Positions 42,922 to 55,074 of a DNA stretch of 64,000 nt are shown here, piece after piece. A program made the translations under genes and the position numbers. Every line of letters begins with the position of its first letter. The stretch's first letter is position 1. The stretch is from assembly GCA_017557525.1 (NCBI GenBank), contig JAFYYN010000046.1:1-64000 (forward strand), given 5' to 3'. This DNA is from Lachnospiraceae bacterium. GTDB lineage: Bacteria > Bacillota > Clostridia > Lachnospirales > Lachnospiraceae. A model generated the notes under the pieces. It searched no databases and had not been told where the DNA came from. It saw nothing but the letters and a program-made list of their open reading frames with translations.

Positions 42922-42950
42922 ATACTACTACTCTTTCAAAGATATGTCAA
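42922..42950 (-). promoter_or_regulatory. Sigma-A promoter of glmS
   Basis: Minus-strand TTGACA (42945-42950), 17-nt spacer, TAGTAT (42922-42927). Confidence 0.75.
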
Positions 42951-43081
42951 GCCAATAATAATACGTTATATAACATCATTCTATTTGGTTCATTTTCAAT
43001 TTGTATCCTGAGGCATTGAAAAAACTTATATCGAAGTTTATGAAGCAAAGTATTCGATTGGATTAATTCAGGTACCTTAAC

Positions 43082-43134
43082 AAAAACGAGGTACAGTACT
43101 GTAATTGATATTCTCAATCTCGGTACTGCACCTC
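43082..43134 (-). terminator. Intrinsic terminator after dapL
   Basis: GAGGTGCAGTACCG pairs with the later CAGTACTGTACCTC (14-bp stem with two G-U pairs), followed by a U run on the minus strand, about 80 nt after the dapL stop. Confidence 0.7.
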
Positions 43135-43212
43135 CAATTGTCTCATCACTTGCAGGAATCGATACTATCTTCATTTATTCCTAAAAGCTTTGTACATATA
43201 ACTAAGTTAAAT

Positions 43213-44412
43213 TTATTTTTTAAGTAAATTCTTAATTCTCTCCGCAGCTTCCTTTGTATCCTCTGGACTACCGAAGGATGAGAAACGGAAATATCCTTCA
43301 CCGCACTTTCCGAAGCCCTCACCGGGAGTGCCGATAACCTGAATGTTTTCAAGGAGATAGTCAAAAAACTCCCAGCTGCCCATACCGTCCGGGCATTTCA
43401 TCCAGACGTAGGGTGCATTCTTGCCGCCACAATACCAGATACCAACTGCATCTAAAGCCTCCATGATAACCTTGGCGTTGTTCTTATAGATATTTATATT
43501 CTCGTGGATCTGTTTCTGGCCTTCATCTGTAAATACTGCGGCACCACCAACCTGAATAATATAGCTGACACCATTGGTCTTAGTAGTACGGTTACGAACC
43601 CACATAGCGTTGAAATTCATACCGTCACGTTCTAAGGTCTTGGGGATCACGGTATAACCAAGTCTTGTACCTGTAAAGCCTGCAGTCTTAGAAAGCGAAC
43701 AGATTTCAATGGCACAGGTTCTGGCACCTTCTATCTCAAAGATGCTCTTAGGCAGTGAATCATCCTCAATAAAGGCCTCATAAGCAGCATCAAAAAGGAT
43801 AACAGAGCCGTTTGTATTAGCGTAATCAACCCACTCCTTTAACCCTGCTTTAGTATATACAGCACCGGTAGGGTTATTAGGTGAGCAGATATAAATAACA
43901 TCAGCCTTAATGCCCTCTTTCTCAGCCGACTTGGGAGTAGGCAGGAAGCCCTCGTCGCTGCTGGTAGGTAGATGATAAATCTTCTTACCTGCCATTACAT
44001 TAGCGTCAACATATGCAGGATAAGCAGGCTCCATGATAAGTACAGAGGTGTTCCTGTCAAACATATCAATGATATCACCCAGCTCATCGCTCGCACCACT
44101 TGAAACAAACGCTTCCTCAGCAGTAATATCTATGCCTCTCTTATTATAATATTCTGCAATCTTTTCTCTCAAAAACGGAGCACCGCACTCAGGCATATAC
44201 CCATGGAAGCTATCCTTATTTGCCTGATCATCAACACCCTTATGTAATGCCTTTATAACAGCATCACAAAGAGGAAGTGATACATCTCCGATACCGAGCC
44301 TGTACATCTTCTTATCCGGATGCTCGGTCTGATATTTCTTAACCTTCTGGGCGATATTAAAAAATAAATATGAATCTTTCAGCTCTCCATAATGCTTATT
44401 AGGTAATGACAT
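43213..44412 (-). CDS. dapL: LL-diaminopimelate aminotransferase
   Basis: Converts tetrahydrodipicolinate directly to LL-diaminopimelate with glutamate as amino donor, a shortcut for lysine and peptidoglycan in some Clostridia. 399 residues, the family length. Class I PLP fold: the Schiff-base lysine is K242 in SLSKTAGFTGTRLGYT, with SSGASDELGD, SPNNPTGAVYT and DAAYEAFI. The N-terminus SYLFFNIAQKV and GIGDVSLPLC are typical of DapL rather than AspC. Ribosome site AAGGAAG. It is flanked by a MITE-like element upstream and a terminator downstream, so it is probably transcribed alone. Confidence 0.94.
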   Translation of the reverse strand: MSLPNKHYGELKDSYLFFNIAQKVKKYQTEHPDKKMYRLGIGDVSLPLCDAVIKALHKGVDDQANKDSFHGYMPECGAPFLREKIAEYYNKRGIDITAEEAFVSSGASDELGDIIDMFDRNTSVLIMEPAYPAYVDANVMAGKKIYHLPTSSDEGFLPTPKSAEKEGIKADVIYICSPNNPTGAVYTKAGLKEWVDYANTNGSVILFDAAYEAFIEDDSLPKSIFEIEGARTCAIEICSLSKTAGFTGTRLGYTVIPKTLERDGMNFNAMWVRNRTTKTNGVSYIIQVGGAAVFTDEGQKQIHENINIYKNNAKVIMEALDAVGIWYCGGKNAPYVWMKCPDGMGSWEFFDYLLENIQVIGTPGEGFGKCGEGYFRFSSFGSPEDTKEAAERIKNLLKK

Positions 44413-44470
44413 TTTCTATACTTCCTTTCTTGCTTCTATTTTATTATCAAATATTTGAATTGTATATGTA

Positions 44471-44716
44471 AGGACAAATGAATTGCAAATCCGATATGAA
44501 ACCATAAAGTGAGTAGAAGATGTGCTAAAATCACAACCCCATCATATCAAGGCAAAAATCGTTTATCCAAAACGATTTTTGAGCGTAGCATAAGTGCGTC
44601 CGGTATCAAGCGGACGCACGATTGCAAGCGTCCGATGAGAAGATGAGGATGTGATTTTTCAGCACATCCTACGAACGGTAATAGGTTTCAGAGCGAATTT
44701 GCAATTCGCTTGTCCT
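44471..44716. repeat. MITE-like 246-bp inverted-repeat element
   Basis: Ends AGGACAAATGAATTGCAAAT and the complementary ATTTGCAATTCGCTTGTCCT with few mismatches, continuing to GAAACC/GGTTTC. Inside lie GATGTGCT...TCACA with TGTGA...AGCACATC, and two hairpins: AAAAATCGTTT/AAACGATTTTT and GTGCGTCCG/CGGACGCAC. No open frame. It separates carB from dapL. Confidence 0.75.
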
Positions 44717-44728
44717 ACATAACACCCC

Positions 44729-47700
44729 TTACTCCGCATCTATAGTAGATATTCCCATTGTGATCTCTTCGAGCACATCCAGCAGCACCCTCACAGTATC
44801 AAGTGAAGTCAGCATCGTGATACCATTCTGCGAAGCACATTTTCTGATAGCAACACCATCAACATAGTGTACACCTGAAAGCACTGCACGGGTACAGATA
44901 ACATAGCTTACATAACCCGCTCTTAAGGAATCAAGAATTTCCTCGCTTCCCTCCGATAATTTACGGCGAAGTCTTGTACGAATACCATGCTCTTTTAAGA
45001 ATACCGCTGTACCGATGGTGGCTTCAATATTAAAGCCCATATCATAGAAACGCTTAACAAGCGGCAAAGCCTCTTCCTTATCCTCATCAGCTAAGGTAAC
45101 TACGATAGTTCCGTAATTCTGCAGCTTCATGCCTGAGGCTATCATAGCCTTATACATAGCACGATGCAGCTTTTTATCATAGCCGATAGCTTCACCGGTA
45201 GATTTCATTTCAGGAGAAAGATAAGCATCCATTCCGTTAAGCTTTGAGAATGAGAATGCAGGAACCTTTACATAGTAGCGTTCCTTCTCCTTAGGATATA
45301 TCTCTGTAATGCCCTGTTCCTTAAGCGACTTTCCAAGGATAACCCTTGTCGCAATATCCGCCAAAGAATATCCCGTAGCCTTTGAAAGGAACGGAACCGT
45401 TCTCGATGACCTGGGGTTAACCTCGATAATATAAACATTATCCTCAGGATCAACAATGAACTGAATATTGAAAAGTCCGATAATGCCTATGCCCATTCCG
45501 AGCTTATAAGCATAATCAAGGATTGTATGTTTAACCTTCTGGGAAAGGCTGTAAGGTGGATAAACACTTATGGAATCGCCCGAGTGGACACCGGTTCTTT
45601 CAACCAGCTCCATGATACCGGGAACAAATACGTCCTTGCCATCACAGACAGCATCGACCTCAACTTCCTTACCTCGGATATATTTATCAACGAGGACAGG
45701 CTTATCCTCATCTATTTCAACCGCAGTCTTTAAGTAAGTACGCAGTGCCTCTTCCTTTGCAACAATCTGCATTGCTCTTCCGCCAAGTACGAAGCTTGGA
45801 CGTACAAGTACGGGGAAGCCTATCTCTTTTGCGGCATTAACGCCTGCTTCGATATTTGTTACAGCCATTCCCTTAGGTCTGGGGATATTGAGTTCATATA
45901 GCAGTTTTTCAAACAGATCCCTGTCCTCTGCACGGTCAATCGCATCATCATCAGTACCAATGAGCTTTACATCATAACCTTTGAGTGAGTCCGCCAGGTT
46001 AATAGCGGTCTGGCCGCCAAGTGTTGCAATGACTCCGACCGGCTTCTCAAGGTCTATGATATTCATAACATCCTCTGTGCAGAGCGGTTCAAAATATAGC
46101 TTGTCGGAGCAGGTATAATCCGTCGAAACTGTCTCAGGGTTGTTGTTTATGATTATCGCCTCATAGCCTGATGCCTTGATGGTCTTTACAGCATGCACGG
46201 TCGAATAATCAAACTCCACGCCCTGTCCGATACGGATGGGACCTGACCCGAGCACGATTATCTTCTCCTTATCCGAAACTATTGACTCATTTTCATCTTC
46301 ATATGTAGAATAGAAATAAGGGATATAGCTCTCAAATTCCGATGCACAGCTGTCTATCATCTTGTAAACAGGAACTATACCGAAGTCTTTTCTAAGCTCC
46401 CTGATCACCTTTTCGGTAGTGCCTGTAAGAATTGCGATCTCTTTATCGGAGAAACCAAATTTTTTGGCTTCTGCCAGGATTTTGATACTCTCGGGTAAAT
46501 CTTCTGTGATAGTGTTCACAGTTATGTTTTTGTCTATAAACTTCAGCCCCGGATCATAATCATCATATTTAAGAGTCTTTAATTTATTCTCGATATTGAT
46601 GATATTTTTCAGTTTATCCAGGAAGAAACAGTCAATCTTTGTGATATCGTGTATCGTATCAGTCTCACAGCCACGCCTTAACAGCTCGCCGATAGCAAAG
46701 ATACGGTCATCGGTACCGTTTTGTATGTACTTTCCAAGATCGATCGTGTTATAATCATCAAATTTCTTGCAATACAGATGGCACTCTCCGGTCTCAAGCG
46801 AACGGATGGCCTTAAGCAGGCTTTCCTCAAAGCATCTGCCTATGCTCATGACCTCACCGGTAGCCTTCATCTGAGTACCCAGGGTATTATTTGCGTCCGC
46901 AAATTTATCAAATGGGAACCTGGGCATCTTTGTTACTACATAGTCAAGCGCAGGCTCGAAAGATGCCGGAGTGTTGGCAAGCATGATCTCATCAAGAGTC
47001 ATACCGATACCGATCTTAGCAGAAACCCTGGCTATAGGGTATCCCGATGCCTTTGATGCAAGTGCCGATGAACGCGAAACTCTGGGGTTAACCTCTATCA
47101 GGTAATAATCAAACGAATTGGGGTCCAATGCAAACTGCACGTTACAGCCGCCCTCTATCTCAAGCGCCCTGATTATCTTTAACGCGGAATCACGGAGCAT
47201 GTGATATTCCTTGTTTGTCAGGGTCTGAGAAGGACATACAACTATGGAATCGCCCGTATGTATTCCTACAGGGTCGAGGTTTTCCATGTTACAGATGGTG
47301 ATGGCGGTATCATTCGAATCACGCATTACCTCGTATTCTATTTCCTTAAAGCCCTTTATGCTCTTTTCTATCAGTACCTGATGAACCGGAGAAAGCTTTA
47401 AAGCGTTCTTCATTATCTCGGTAAATTCTTCCTCGTTCTCGGCAAATCCGCCGCCTGTTCCGCCAAGGGTGAACGCAGGACGAAGGACTACAGGGAAACC
47501 GATCGTTTTGGCTACCTTTAGTCCTTCTTCTATTGAATGAGCTATGTCCGACGGGAGCACCGGCTCATTTAAGTTTTCACATAATTCTTTGAAAAGTTCC
47601 CTGTCCTCGGCCTTTTCGATACTGCTGCTTTTTGTTCCCAAAAGCTCAGTTCCACACTCGGCAAGGATTCCCTTTTTCTCAAGCTGCATGGCCAGGTTCA

Positions 47701-47986
47701 GACCGGTCTGTCCGCCAAGTCCCGGAAGTATGGCATCAGGTCTTTCATAGCGGATTATCTTTGCTATGTACTCCAGGGTCAACGGCTCCATATATACCTT
47801 GTCGGCAATTGCCGTATCCGTCATGATTGTTGCAGGGTTTGAATTGCAGAGAACTACCTCGTATCCCTCTTCCTTTAATGCAAGGCAGGCCTGGGTTCCC
47901 GCATAATCAAATTCTGCTGCCTGACCTATCACTATCGGTCCCGATCCTATTACAAGAAGCTTTTTTATATCCGTTCTTTTCGGCAT
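44729..47986 (-). CDS. carB: Carbamoyl-phosphate synthase large subunit
   Basis: Makes carbamoyl phosphate from bicarbonate, ATP and ammonia channelled from CarA, for pyrimidines and arginine. 1085 residues. Two homologous halves each have an ATP-grasp domain: first [19 protein letters not shown] and [13 protein letters not shown], second [18 protein letters not shown] and [14 protein letters not shown]. The C-terminal MGS-like allosteric domain starts near residue 950 ([19 protein letters not shown]). Ribosome site AGGAG. It lies 141 bp after carA; a CCTCATC-type repeat sits in the gap, so co-transcription is likely but not certain. Confidence 0.97.
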   Translation of the reverse strand: MPKRTDIKKLLVIGSGPIVIGQAAEFDYAGTQACLALKEEGYEVVLCNSNPATIMTDTAIADKVYMEPLTLEYIAKIIRYERPDAILPGLGGQTGLNLAMQLEKKGILAECGTELLGTKSSSIEKAEDRELFKELCENLNEPVLPSDIAHSIEEGLKVAKTIGFPVVLRPAFTLGGTGGGFAENEEEFTEIMKNALKLSPVHQVLIEKSIKGFKEIEYEVMRDSNDTAITICNMENLDPVGIHTGDSIVVCPSQTLTNKEYHMLRDSALKIIRALEIEGGCNVQFALDPNSFDYYLIEVNPRVSRSSALASKASGYPIARVSAKIGIGMTLDEIMLANTPASFEPALDYVVTKMPRFPFDKFADANNTLGTQMKATGEVMSIGRCFEESLLKAIRSLETGECHLYCKKFDDYNTIDLGKYIQNGTDDRIFAIGELLRRGCETDTIHDITKIDCFFLDKLKNIINIENKLKTLKYDDYDPGLKFIDKNITVNTITEDLPESIKILAEAKKFGFSDKEIAILTGTTEKVIRELRKDFGIVPVYKMIDSCASEFESYIPYFYSTYEDENESIVSDKEKIIVLGSGPIRIGQGVEFDYSTVHAVKTIKASGYEAIIINNNPETVSTDYTCSDKLYFEPLCTEDVMNIIDLEKPVGVIATLGGQTAINLADSLKGYDVKLIGTDDDAIDRAEDRDLFEKLLYELNIPRPKGMAVTNIEAGVNAAKEIGFPVLVRPSFVLGGRAMQIVAKEEALRTYLKTAVEIDEDKPVLVDKYIRGKEVEVDAVCDGKDVFVPGIMELVERTGVHSGDSISVYPPYSLSQKVKHTILDYAYKLGMGIGIIGLFNIQFIVDPEDNVYIIEVNPRSSRTVPFLSKATGYSLADIATRVILGKSLKEQGITEIYPKEKERYYVKVPAFSFSKLNGMDAYLSPEMKSTGEAIGYDKKLHRAMYKAMIASGMKLQNYGTIVVTLADEDKEEALPLVKRFYDMGFNIEATIGTAVFLKEHGIRTRLRRKLSEGSEEILDSLRAGYVSYVICTRAVLSGVHYVDGVAIRKCASQNGITMLTSLDTVRVLLDVLEEITMGISTIDAE

Positions 47987-48069
47987 GATCTTCTGTTGCT
48001 CCTATTATTTCTTATTGCTTTTTATTCTGAAGTTTATATACCTGTCCCGGTGATTGACATGCGATTAAC

Positions 48070-48119
48070 ACCTCATCAGTCAGCTTCGCTGACAGCTTCT
48101 CCTCAAGGAGAAGCCTTTC
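48070..48119. repeat. CCTCATC...GGAGAAGCC repeat between carA and carB
   Basis: ACCTCATCAGTCAGC, hairpin GTCAGC-TTC-GCTGAC, then GCTTCTCC-TC-AAGGAGAAGC. Same family as 53858-53910 and 59495-59543, to which it is nearly identical. Confidence 0.75.
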
Positions 48120-48127
48120 CTGTCATT

Positions 48128-49270
48128 CTAACTTAGCATATTCAAGAATTTATCAAATAAGTATCTCGAATCCTGAGGGCCGGGAGCACTCTCGGGATGG
48201 TACTGCACACTGAATACCTTATCTGCTTCGCAGCTTACACCCTCAACCGTGTTATCCAGTATATTCATATGAGTTATCTTAAGCTTAGTATCTTTAACGC
48301 TTTCAGGATCTACCGCATATGAGTGGTTCTGGGATGTGATCTCAATCTTTCCCGTTTCAAGATTCTTTACTGGATGATTTCCACCACGATGTCCAAATTT
48401 CAATTTATATGTCTTTGCACCATATGCCAGAGATATTATCTGATGTCCCAGACAGATACCGAATATTGGGAACTTCCCGATCAGTTCTTTGACTGTTGCA
48501 ATTGTGGCCTCTGCATCCTCAGGATCCCCGGGTCCGTTTGAAATAAATACTCCGTCAGGTCTTAAATCCATTATTTCTTTTGCTGAGGTATTCCATGGAA
48601 CTATGGTCACATCAAGTCCGAGACGGTTGAGACTCAGCACGATGTTTTTCTTCATACCGCAGTCTATGGCAACTATATGCTTTTTATGCCATTTGTATTC
48701 TTGAGTAAAGCCTCCGGAAACTGACTCCTTTGCATTTCCCTGTACAAAGTTATTAGAAAGGATAACTCTTGATTTCCAGATATGCTGACAGCTGACCTTT
48801 GATACAGCATCCTTCGGAATATCAGTTTTCTTTAGTATCTCGATACCCTCTTCCTTTGTGGTAGATGCATCGGTTATCAGGACTTTCCTGCTTCCGTAGT
48901 CTCTAATCGAACGTACAAGCTTTCTTGTATCTAAGCCATAGATGCCGGGTATCTTATACTTTTCCATAATATCGGATAACGTAGCCGCACTTCTGAAATT
49001 GCTCGGATGATCATTGTATTCATGAACTATCAGTGCACCTGCTGTCAGGTTTTCTGATTCATAATCATCCTCAGCCATACCATAATTACCAATAAGTGGA
49101 TATGACATTACTATTGCCTGATAAGTGTAGGAAGGGTCGGACAGTATTTCCTGATAGCCTGCCATGGAAGTATTGAATACCAATTCGCATACCTTGTTCT
49201 CATTGGCACCGAATCCGTATCCGTAGTACTCCTGTCCATCCTCTAAGATAAGTTTCTTGTTGTACTCCAT
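48128..49270 (-). CDS. carA: Carbamoyl-phosphate synthase small subunit
   Basis: Glutaminase subunit feeding ammonia to CarB. Start chosen at MEYNKKLILEDGQEY (49270, 380 residues), because this gives the typical N-terminus and places the pseudoknot 14 nt upstream, as at purF and glnA; an ATG 18 nt earlier lies next to the pseudoknot arm. The C-terminal class I amidotransferase domain has FISNGPGDPE, the nucleophile in FGICLGHQI, and the HPE of QYHPESAPGP. The N-terminal domain shows YQEILSDPSYTYQ and GIYGLDTRKLVR. Shine-Dalgarno pairing is weak, in keeping with translational control. Confidence 0.96.
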   Translation of the reverse strand: MEYNKKLILEDGQEYYGYGFGANENKVCELVFNTSMAGYQEILSDPSYTYQAIVMSYPLIGNYGMAEDDYESENLTAGALIVHEYNDHPSNFRSAATLSDIMEKYKIPGIYGLDTRKLVRSIRDYGSRKVLITDASTTKEEGIEILKKTDIPKDAVSKVSCQHIWKSRVILSNNFVQGNAKESVSGGFTQEYKWHKKHIVAIDCGMKKNIVLSLNRLGLDVTIVPWNTSAKEIMDLRPDGVFISNGPGDPEDAEATIATVKELIGKFPIFGICLGHQIISLAYGAKTYKLKFGHRGGNHPVKNLETGKIEITSQNHSYAVDPESVKDTKLKITHMNILDNTVEGVSCEADKVFSVQYHPESAPGPQDSRYLFDKFLNMLS

Positions 49271-49284
49271 TTTCGTATCACGCC

Positions 49285-49357
49285 GCATGCATGCTTACAC
49301 ATCGGTGGCGTGCATGTACCAGCACCGACGGAAGCTTGAAGTTTTTCTTTCAAGCTT
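49285..49357 (-). promoter_or_regulatory. carA leader: hairpin plus H-type pseudoknot
   Basis: Minus strand: 26-nt hairpin with AAGCTTGAA/TTCAAGCTT arms (49332-49357), stem GTCGGTG/CACCGAT (49323-49329 with 49301-49307), loop ACATGCA (49311-49317) pairing by six bases with TGCATGC (49285-49291). Relative to purF the central loop base changes G to T and its partner C to A, a compensatory pair. Conserved flanks CTTCC(A/G)TCG and GATGTGTAAGCATGC. Confidence 0.75.
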
Positions 49358-49442
49358 ATCATATAGAATCATATTATCTTTCATTCCGCATTGCGGAATG
49401 GGGCCTTGTCACAAGTTATTCTCCCATTTAATGGGCTTCTTC

Positions 49443-51059
<1,617 letters not shown>

Positions 51060-51106
51060 CTATAACCAACCATGATTCAAGATATCTGTCAGTTGAATTT
51101 TCCCAT

Positions 51107-51152
51107 AAAAAAGAGGCGTCTCGTATCCTACAATACGAAACGCCATTGCTTC
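51107..51152 (-). promoter_or_regulatory. pyrG leader: hexaloop hairpin versus terminator
   Basis: Minus strand GAAGC-[AATGGC]-GTTTC (51137-51152). The 3' arm also forms GGCGTTTCGTATT...GATACGAGACGCC (51114-51144), followed by CUCUUUUUU (51107-51113), an intrinsic terminator. Loop A1/G4 conserved. Confidence 0.78.
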
Positions 51153-51166
51153 CTACCAACGAAATA

Positions 51167-51194
51167 AGTATACACTTTTAAAAAAATAAGTCAA
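51167..51194 (-). promoter_or_regulatory. Promoter of pyrG
   Basis: Minus-strand TTGACT (51189-51194), 16-nt spacer, TATACT (51167-51172). Confidence 0.7.
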
Positions 51195-51249
51195 GAGGAA
51201 TTTTAAATTTTTCTGTTACATAAACTTATAGGGATGGAGTATGTCTCCA

Positions 51250-52368
51250 TCAGATAATTTCATGATAGCTTCCAAGATACGTGAAGGTATCGCATACCTC
51301 ATTAAGCTCATTCATAAGCTGTAAAAGCTTAGGGCTGTCAGCAGGTATCTCGATATCGAAATAGAACATAAACTCAAACTCTTTGTTAGGCAGAGGACGG
51401 CTCTCAAGCTTTAGCAGGTTAATCCCGAGCATATGGAATTTTGAGAGTACCTTGTATAGTGAACCGTACTCGTGAGGAAGTACAAGCATCATAGATGTCC
51501 TGTCTGCACCGGGGTAAATCTCAAGATCCTTTGAAATACAGATAAAACGGGTATAGTTGTTGTCCTTATTCTGCACAGAGCTTGCCAATGGCTTTAAGCC
51601 GTAATACTTTATACAGAGATCGGATGCTAATGCCGCTATATCATCCCTGTCCGATTCTGCTACCATCTTTGCAGCCTGAGCGGTATTTTCGAAGGGGATT
51701 ATCTTCACACCCTTTAAGGTACTTAAGAACTCCGAACACTGGCTTATAGCCTGCTCATGGGAATAGATTTCCTTTATGTTTTCTATCGAGGTACCGGGCT
51801 TTGCGAGAAGGTTGTGGACAATCTTAAGCCTGATGCTGCGCACAATATAAAAGTTGTGCTTCATCATCAGGTCATATACAGAATTAACGGTACCTGCATA
51901 ACTGTTTTCTACAGGGATCACGCCATATTTGCAAAGACCCTTTTCAATGGCAGAAAAAACCGCACCAAATCTGTCGAAGAACATTATGTTGGAATTTCTG
52001 AAGATCCTGTCACAGGCTATCTGAGAATTTGCACCCTCTGTTCCCTGGCATGCTACTGTTACGAAATCCGGGAATAATTTGGCTGTTTCATTCTTTGACC
52101 TCTCGATTTTTCCGGAAAGGGTACCTTTTTCAGCCTTTATCTCCTTTGTATCCCTCATCTCGTTTAAGAGGTTCATGATGACGGGGATATAGTCCCTAAT
52201 GTCATCAGGATACTGATTTGCCAGTTCCATTATCTTGTTTTTACGCTCCCTTAACATTTCTATGGGAAGCTTACCTTTGTTCTCTTCTTCAGCCTCTTCC
52301 ACTGCTTTTACACGGTCATAAAGAAGCTTTACTATCGCCTCGTCTATCTGATCAATCTTGTTTTCCAT
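51250..52368 (-). CDS. pheA: Chorismate mutase / prephenate dehydratase
   Basis: Bifunctional P-protein leading to phenylpyruvate. 372 residues: an AroQ-type helical chorismate mutase (about 1-90; IDQIDEAIVKLLYDRVKAVEE), prephenate dehydratase (about 105-280; VACQGTEGANSQIA, GVIPVENSYAGTV, and TRFICISKD with the catalytic Thr-Arg-Phe), and an ACT domain (about 290-370; PHEYGSLYKVLSKFHMLGINLLKLESRP) for phenylalanine feedback. It follows trpF by 29 bp with ribosome site GAAGGAAG, so it is part of the trp transcript, linking Phe supply to Trp starvation. A short hairpin GATGGAG/CTCCATC lies at its stop codon. Confidence 0.94.
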   Translation of the reverse strand: MENKIDQIDEAIVKLLYDRVKAVEEAEEENKGKLPIEMLRERKNKIMELANQYPDDIRDYIPVIMNLLNEMRDTKEIKAEKGTLSGKIERSKNETAKLFPDFVTVACQGTEGANSQIACDRIFRNSNIMFFDRFGAVFSAIEKGLCKYGVIPVENSYAGTVNSVYDLMMKHNFYIVRSIRLKIVHNLLAKPGTSIENIKEIYSHEQAISQCSEFLSTLKGVKIIPFENTAQAAKMVAESDRDDIAALASDLCIKYYGLKPLASSVQNKDNNYTRFICISKDLEIYPGADRTSMMLVLPHEYGSLYKVLSKFHMLGINLLKLESRPLPNKEFEFMFYFDIEIPADSPKLLQLMNELNEVCDTFTYLGSYHEII

Positions 52369-52397
52369 CTGTTTTCTTCCTTCAATATATAATACTT

Positions 52398-53036
52398 TTA
52401 ACCACGTCGGACATTTTCAACAAACTGCTGCATCTTCACAGGATCCTTAAATCCGTCTGTCTCTATGCCGGAGCTTACATCCACACCATACGGTTTTATA
52501 TTTCTCACAACTTCTCCAACATTCTGCGGATCAAGACCTCCTGCCAGGAAATATGGTCTCTTAAAACCTTTAAGCAGGTCCCAGTCAAATGTTACTCCGT
52601 CTCCTGCACCGGCATCAAGCAATATGTAATCTGCACCGGAAGCCTCTGCTCTTAGCAGGTCTTCTGTAGTCTGAACCTTAACAGCCTGTATTATCGGCTT
52701 ATCGGTAAGGCTCCTTAATCTGCAGATGTAATCCTCATCCTCACTTCCATGAAGCTGTGCAAGATCAATAATACCGGTATTAAGAAGTTCTGCGACTATC
52801 CCGACATCTTCATTTACAAAAACTCCAACTGCCCGGATTTTTTTATTTCCCGAGTCCTTTAGGTTATCAGCATTAAGGTCTTTGTTTAATCGTTCTTTTA
52901 AAACTCTTGCCTCGTCTGGAGAAATATACCTTTTACTTTTTTCTACAAAAACAAATCCAATATAATCGGGTTTAAGAAGGTTTGCAGCATCTATGTCCTC
53001 TACGCGTCTTAAACCGCATAATTTAATCTTTGTCAT
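52398..53036 (-). CDS. trpF: Phosphoribosylanthranilate isomerase
   Basis: Isomerises PRA to CdRP in tryptophan synthesis. 212 residues from MTKIKLCGLRRVEDI (53036), overlapping the trpC stop by 14 bp. TIM barrel with the catalytic Cys in KLCGLRR, LAQLHGSEDE, and the phosphate-binding end FLAGGLDPQNV and VDVSSGIET. An ATG 39 nt upstream lies within trpC and is less likely. Separate trpC and trpF genes, as in most Firmicutes. Confidence 0.95.
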   Translation of the reverse strand: MTKIKLCGLRRVEDIDAANLLKPDYIGFVFVEKSKRYISPDEARVLKERLNKDLNADNLKDSGNKKIRAVGVFVNEDVGIVAELLNTGIIDLAQLHGSEDEDYICRLRSLTDKPIIQAVKVQTTEDLLRAEASGADYILLDAGAGDGVTFDWDLLKGFKRPYFLAGGLDPQNVGEVVRNIKPYGVDVSSGIETDGFKDPVKMQQFVENVRRG

Positions 53037-53814
53037 AAACATCCTTAAAGCTCTGTAACATAGCCTTTTTATCATCGGCTCTCATTAATGCCTCGCCAAT
53101 AAGGACCGCATCTGCTCCCATGGCCTTTACACGCTCGATATCCTCCACGCCTTTTACACCACTCTCGGATACAAAGATGATACCCTCGGGTACTTTGGAT
53201 CTTAAAGCCTTTGATAGTTCAATATCCACACTAAAGTCCTTGAGATTTCTGTTATTTACACCAATAATCCTGGCTCCTGATGCAATAGCAATTTCAATTT
53301 CTCTGTCATCATGACATTCAACAAGGGCTGAAATACCTAATTCATCACAGATTTTTATATATCTTTCTATCTGCTCACCATCAAGTATTGAAACTATCAG
53401 CAGTACTGCAGAGGCCCCGAGTATCTTTGCCTCATATATCATATATTCATCAACAGTAAAATCTTTTCTGATGATGGGAATATCAACCGATACAGCAATT
53501 TCCTTGAGATACTCGTTCTTACCCAAAAACCACTTAGGCTCGGTGAGAACCGAAATTGCATCGGCTCCTGCTGCCTCATATTCCTTTGCAATATCAAGAT
53601 AAGGGAAATTTTCTGCTATGAGACCTTTTGAAGGCGATGCTTTTTTACATTCGCAGATGAAAGACAATCCAGTTTTTGCTAATGCCTTTTCAAAGGGGAA
53701 ATCTCCTTTTGGCATGCTTAAAGCCTTTTCTCTCAGCTCCCCGGTTCCTATCTGTTTTTTTGATTCTGCTACTCTAAATTTAGCGTACTCTGCTATTTCT
53801 TCTAAGATATTCAC
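53023..53814 (-). CDS. trpC: Indole-3-glycerol-phosphate synthase
   Basis: Closes the indole ring from CdRP. The start is placed at GTG 53814 (V/M-NILEEIAEYAKF), matching the usual N-terminus and lying 8 nt after GAGGAT; this gives 263 residues. An upstream ATG (53829) overlaps that ribosome site. Landmarks: FICECKKASPSKG with catalytic lysine, AISVLTEPKWFLG, RKDFTVDEYMI, GVNNRNLKDF and VSESGV. A repeat of the CCTCATC type lies between trpD and trpC. Confidence 0.94.
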   Translation of the reverse strand: MNILEEIAEYAKFRVAESKKQIGTGELREKALSMPKGDFPFEKALAKTGLSFICECKKASPSKGLIAENFPYLDIAKEYEAAGADAISVLTEPKWFLGKNEYLKEIAVSVDIPIIRKDFTVDEYMIYEAKILGASAVLLIVSILDGEQIERYIKICDELGISALVECHDDREIEIAIASGARIIGVNNRNLKDFSVDIELSKALRSKVPEGIIFVSESGVKGVEDIERVKAMGADAVLIGEALMRADDKKAMLQSFKDVYDKD

Positions 53815-53857
53815 AGGTTGTATCCTCATGTTAAGTTTATCAGATGTTGTTAGTTTC

Positions 53858-53910
53858 CACCTCATCAGTCATCCTTCGGATGACAGCTTCCCCTCAAGGG
53901 GAAGCCTTTC
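53858..53910. repeat. CCTCATC...GGGGAAGCC repeat between trpD and trpC
   Basis: CACCTCATCAGTCATCC, hairpin GTCATCC-TTC-GGATGAC, then GCTTCCCC-TC-AAGGGGAAGC. The stem differs from the copy at 48070 by paired changes, as in repeats under structural constraint. Confidence 0.75.
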
Positions 53911-53931
53911 TGTGTAGTTGTTATCTTTAGA

Positions 53932-54948
53932 TTATCGGTTACTTACTTCTATCATCTTCTCGAGAGTCTGCTTTGCCTTACCGCTGTCGATAAGTTCTTT
54001 GGCAAACTCGATACCATCCTTAAAGTTCTCTGCCTTGCCTGCGATATAGATTGCTGCTCCGGCGTTCATGAGCACTGCATTTCTCTTATGTCCCTTTGCA
54101 CCTTCAAGGATATCAAGAGTGATCTTTGCATTTTCCTGAGGTGTGCCGCCCTTAAGATCATCCTTAGTACATCTTTCGAAACCGAAATCTTCGGGAGTGA
54201 TAACAGATGATTTGAACCATCCGTCCTTAATCTCACAGATCTTTGTAGGTGCTGAAAGTGAAATCTCATCCAGCTTATCCATACCATAAACTACCATTCC
54301 CCTTTTAACACCAAGATTTACAAGTACCTGTGCTAAGGGCTCAACAAGATAGCTGTCATAAACGCCTAACAGCTGCATTGTAGGTGAAGCAGGATTGGTA
54401 AGAGGTCCAAGGATATTGAAAACTGTACGGAAGCCGAGCTCTTTTCTGATGGGTCCGACATATTTCATGGATGTATGATACTTCTGTGCAAAGAAGAAGC
54501 ACATACCTGCTTCTTTAAGCATTTCGATACATTTTTCAGGACTCTGGTCGATATTTACGCCTAATGCTTCAAGACAGTCAGCTGTACCGCTCTTAGAAGA
54601 AGCTGCACGGTTTCCGTGCTTAGCAACCTTTACGCCGCCTGCTGCAGTAATAATAGCTGTGGTAGTAGAAATATTAAAGCTGCCTGCATTGTCTCCACCG
54701 GTTCCCACTATTTCAAGTACATCCATACCCGTATCAACCTTGGTTGCATGATCACGCATTGCTGCTGCACAGCCTGCAATCTCGTCTGTGGTCTCTGCTC
54801 TTGCACTCTTGGTTGAAAGTGCTGCAAGAAAAGCTGAATTCTGAGTGGGAGTGGTTTCGCCGCTCATGATCTCATTCATTACTGCATATGCCTCATCGTA
54901 GGTTAAGTCTTCTTTATTAACTATCTTCACAATCGCTTCTTTGATCAT
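53932..54948 (-). CDS. trpD: Anthranilate phosphoribosyltransferase
   Basis: Transfers phosphoribose from PRPP to anthranilate. 338 residues. Landmarks: the PRPP/Mg loop [35 protein letters not shown], the second metal site MDKLDEIS, and [20 protein letters not shown]. The start has AAAGGAA nine bases upstream. Fifth gene in the trp order, 126 bp after trpG. Confidence 0.96.
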   Translation of the reverse strand: MIKEAIVKIVNKEDLTYDEAYAVMNEIMSGETTPTQNSAFLAALSTKSARAETTDEIAGCAAAMRDHATKVDTGMDVLEIVGTGGDNAGSFNISTTTAIITAAGGVKVAKHGNRAASSKSGTADCLEALGVNIDQSPEKCIEMLKEAGMCFFFAQKYHTSMKYVGPIRKELGFRTVFNILGPLTNPASPTMQLLGVYDSYLVEPLAQVLVNLGVKRGMVVYGMDKLDEISLSAPTKICEIKDGWFKSSVITPEDFGFERCTKDDLKGGTPQENAKITLDILEGAKGHKRNAVLMNAGAAIYIAGKAENFKDGIEFAKELIDSGKAKQTLEKMIEVSNR

Positions 54949-55074
54949 TTTTGTTATTCCTTTCGTTTTAATTATATATTCCTTAGCTTTGTATCATTAG
55001 TCCGTTCTTAATTTATTAGTATTATTCAATGACATTCTATTTTACATTCTATTTTATAATAAAATATTTTTATA

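Noticed and set aside
42719-42950. glmS ribozyme upstream of glmS
   Set aside because: The leader is occupied by a hexaloop/terminator element and REP relics; the conserved ribozyme core was not found.
42947-43174. Minus-strand open frame of 75 codons after dapL
   Set aside because: It covers the dapL terminator hairpin and the glmS promoter and has no ribosome site.
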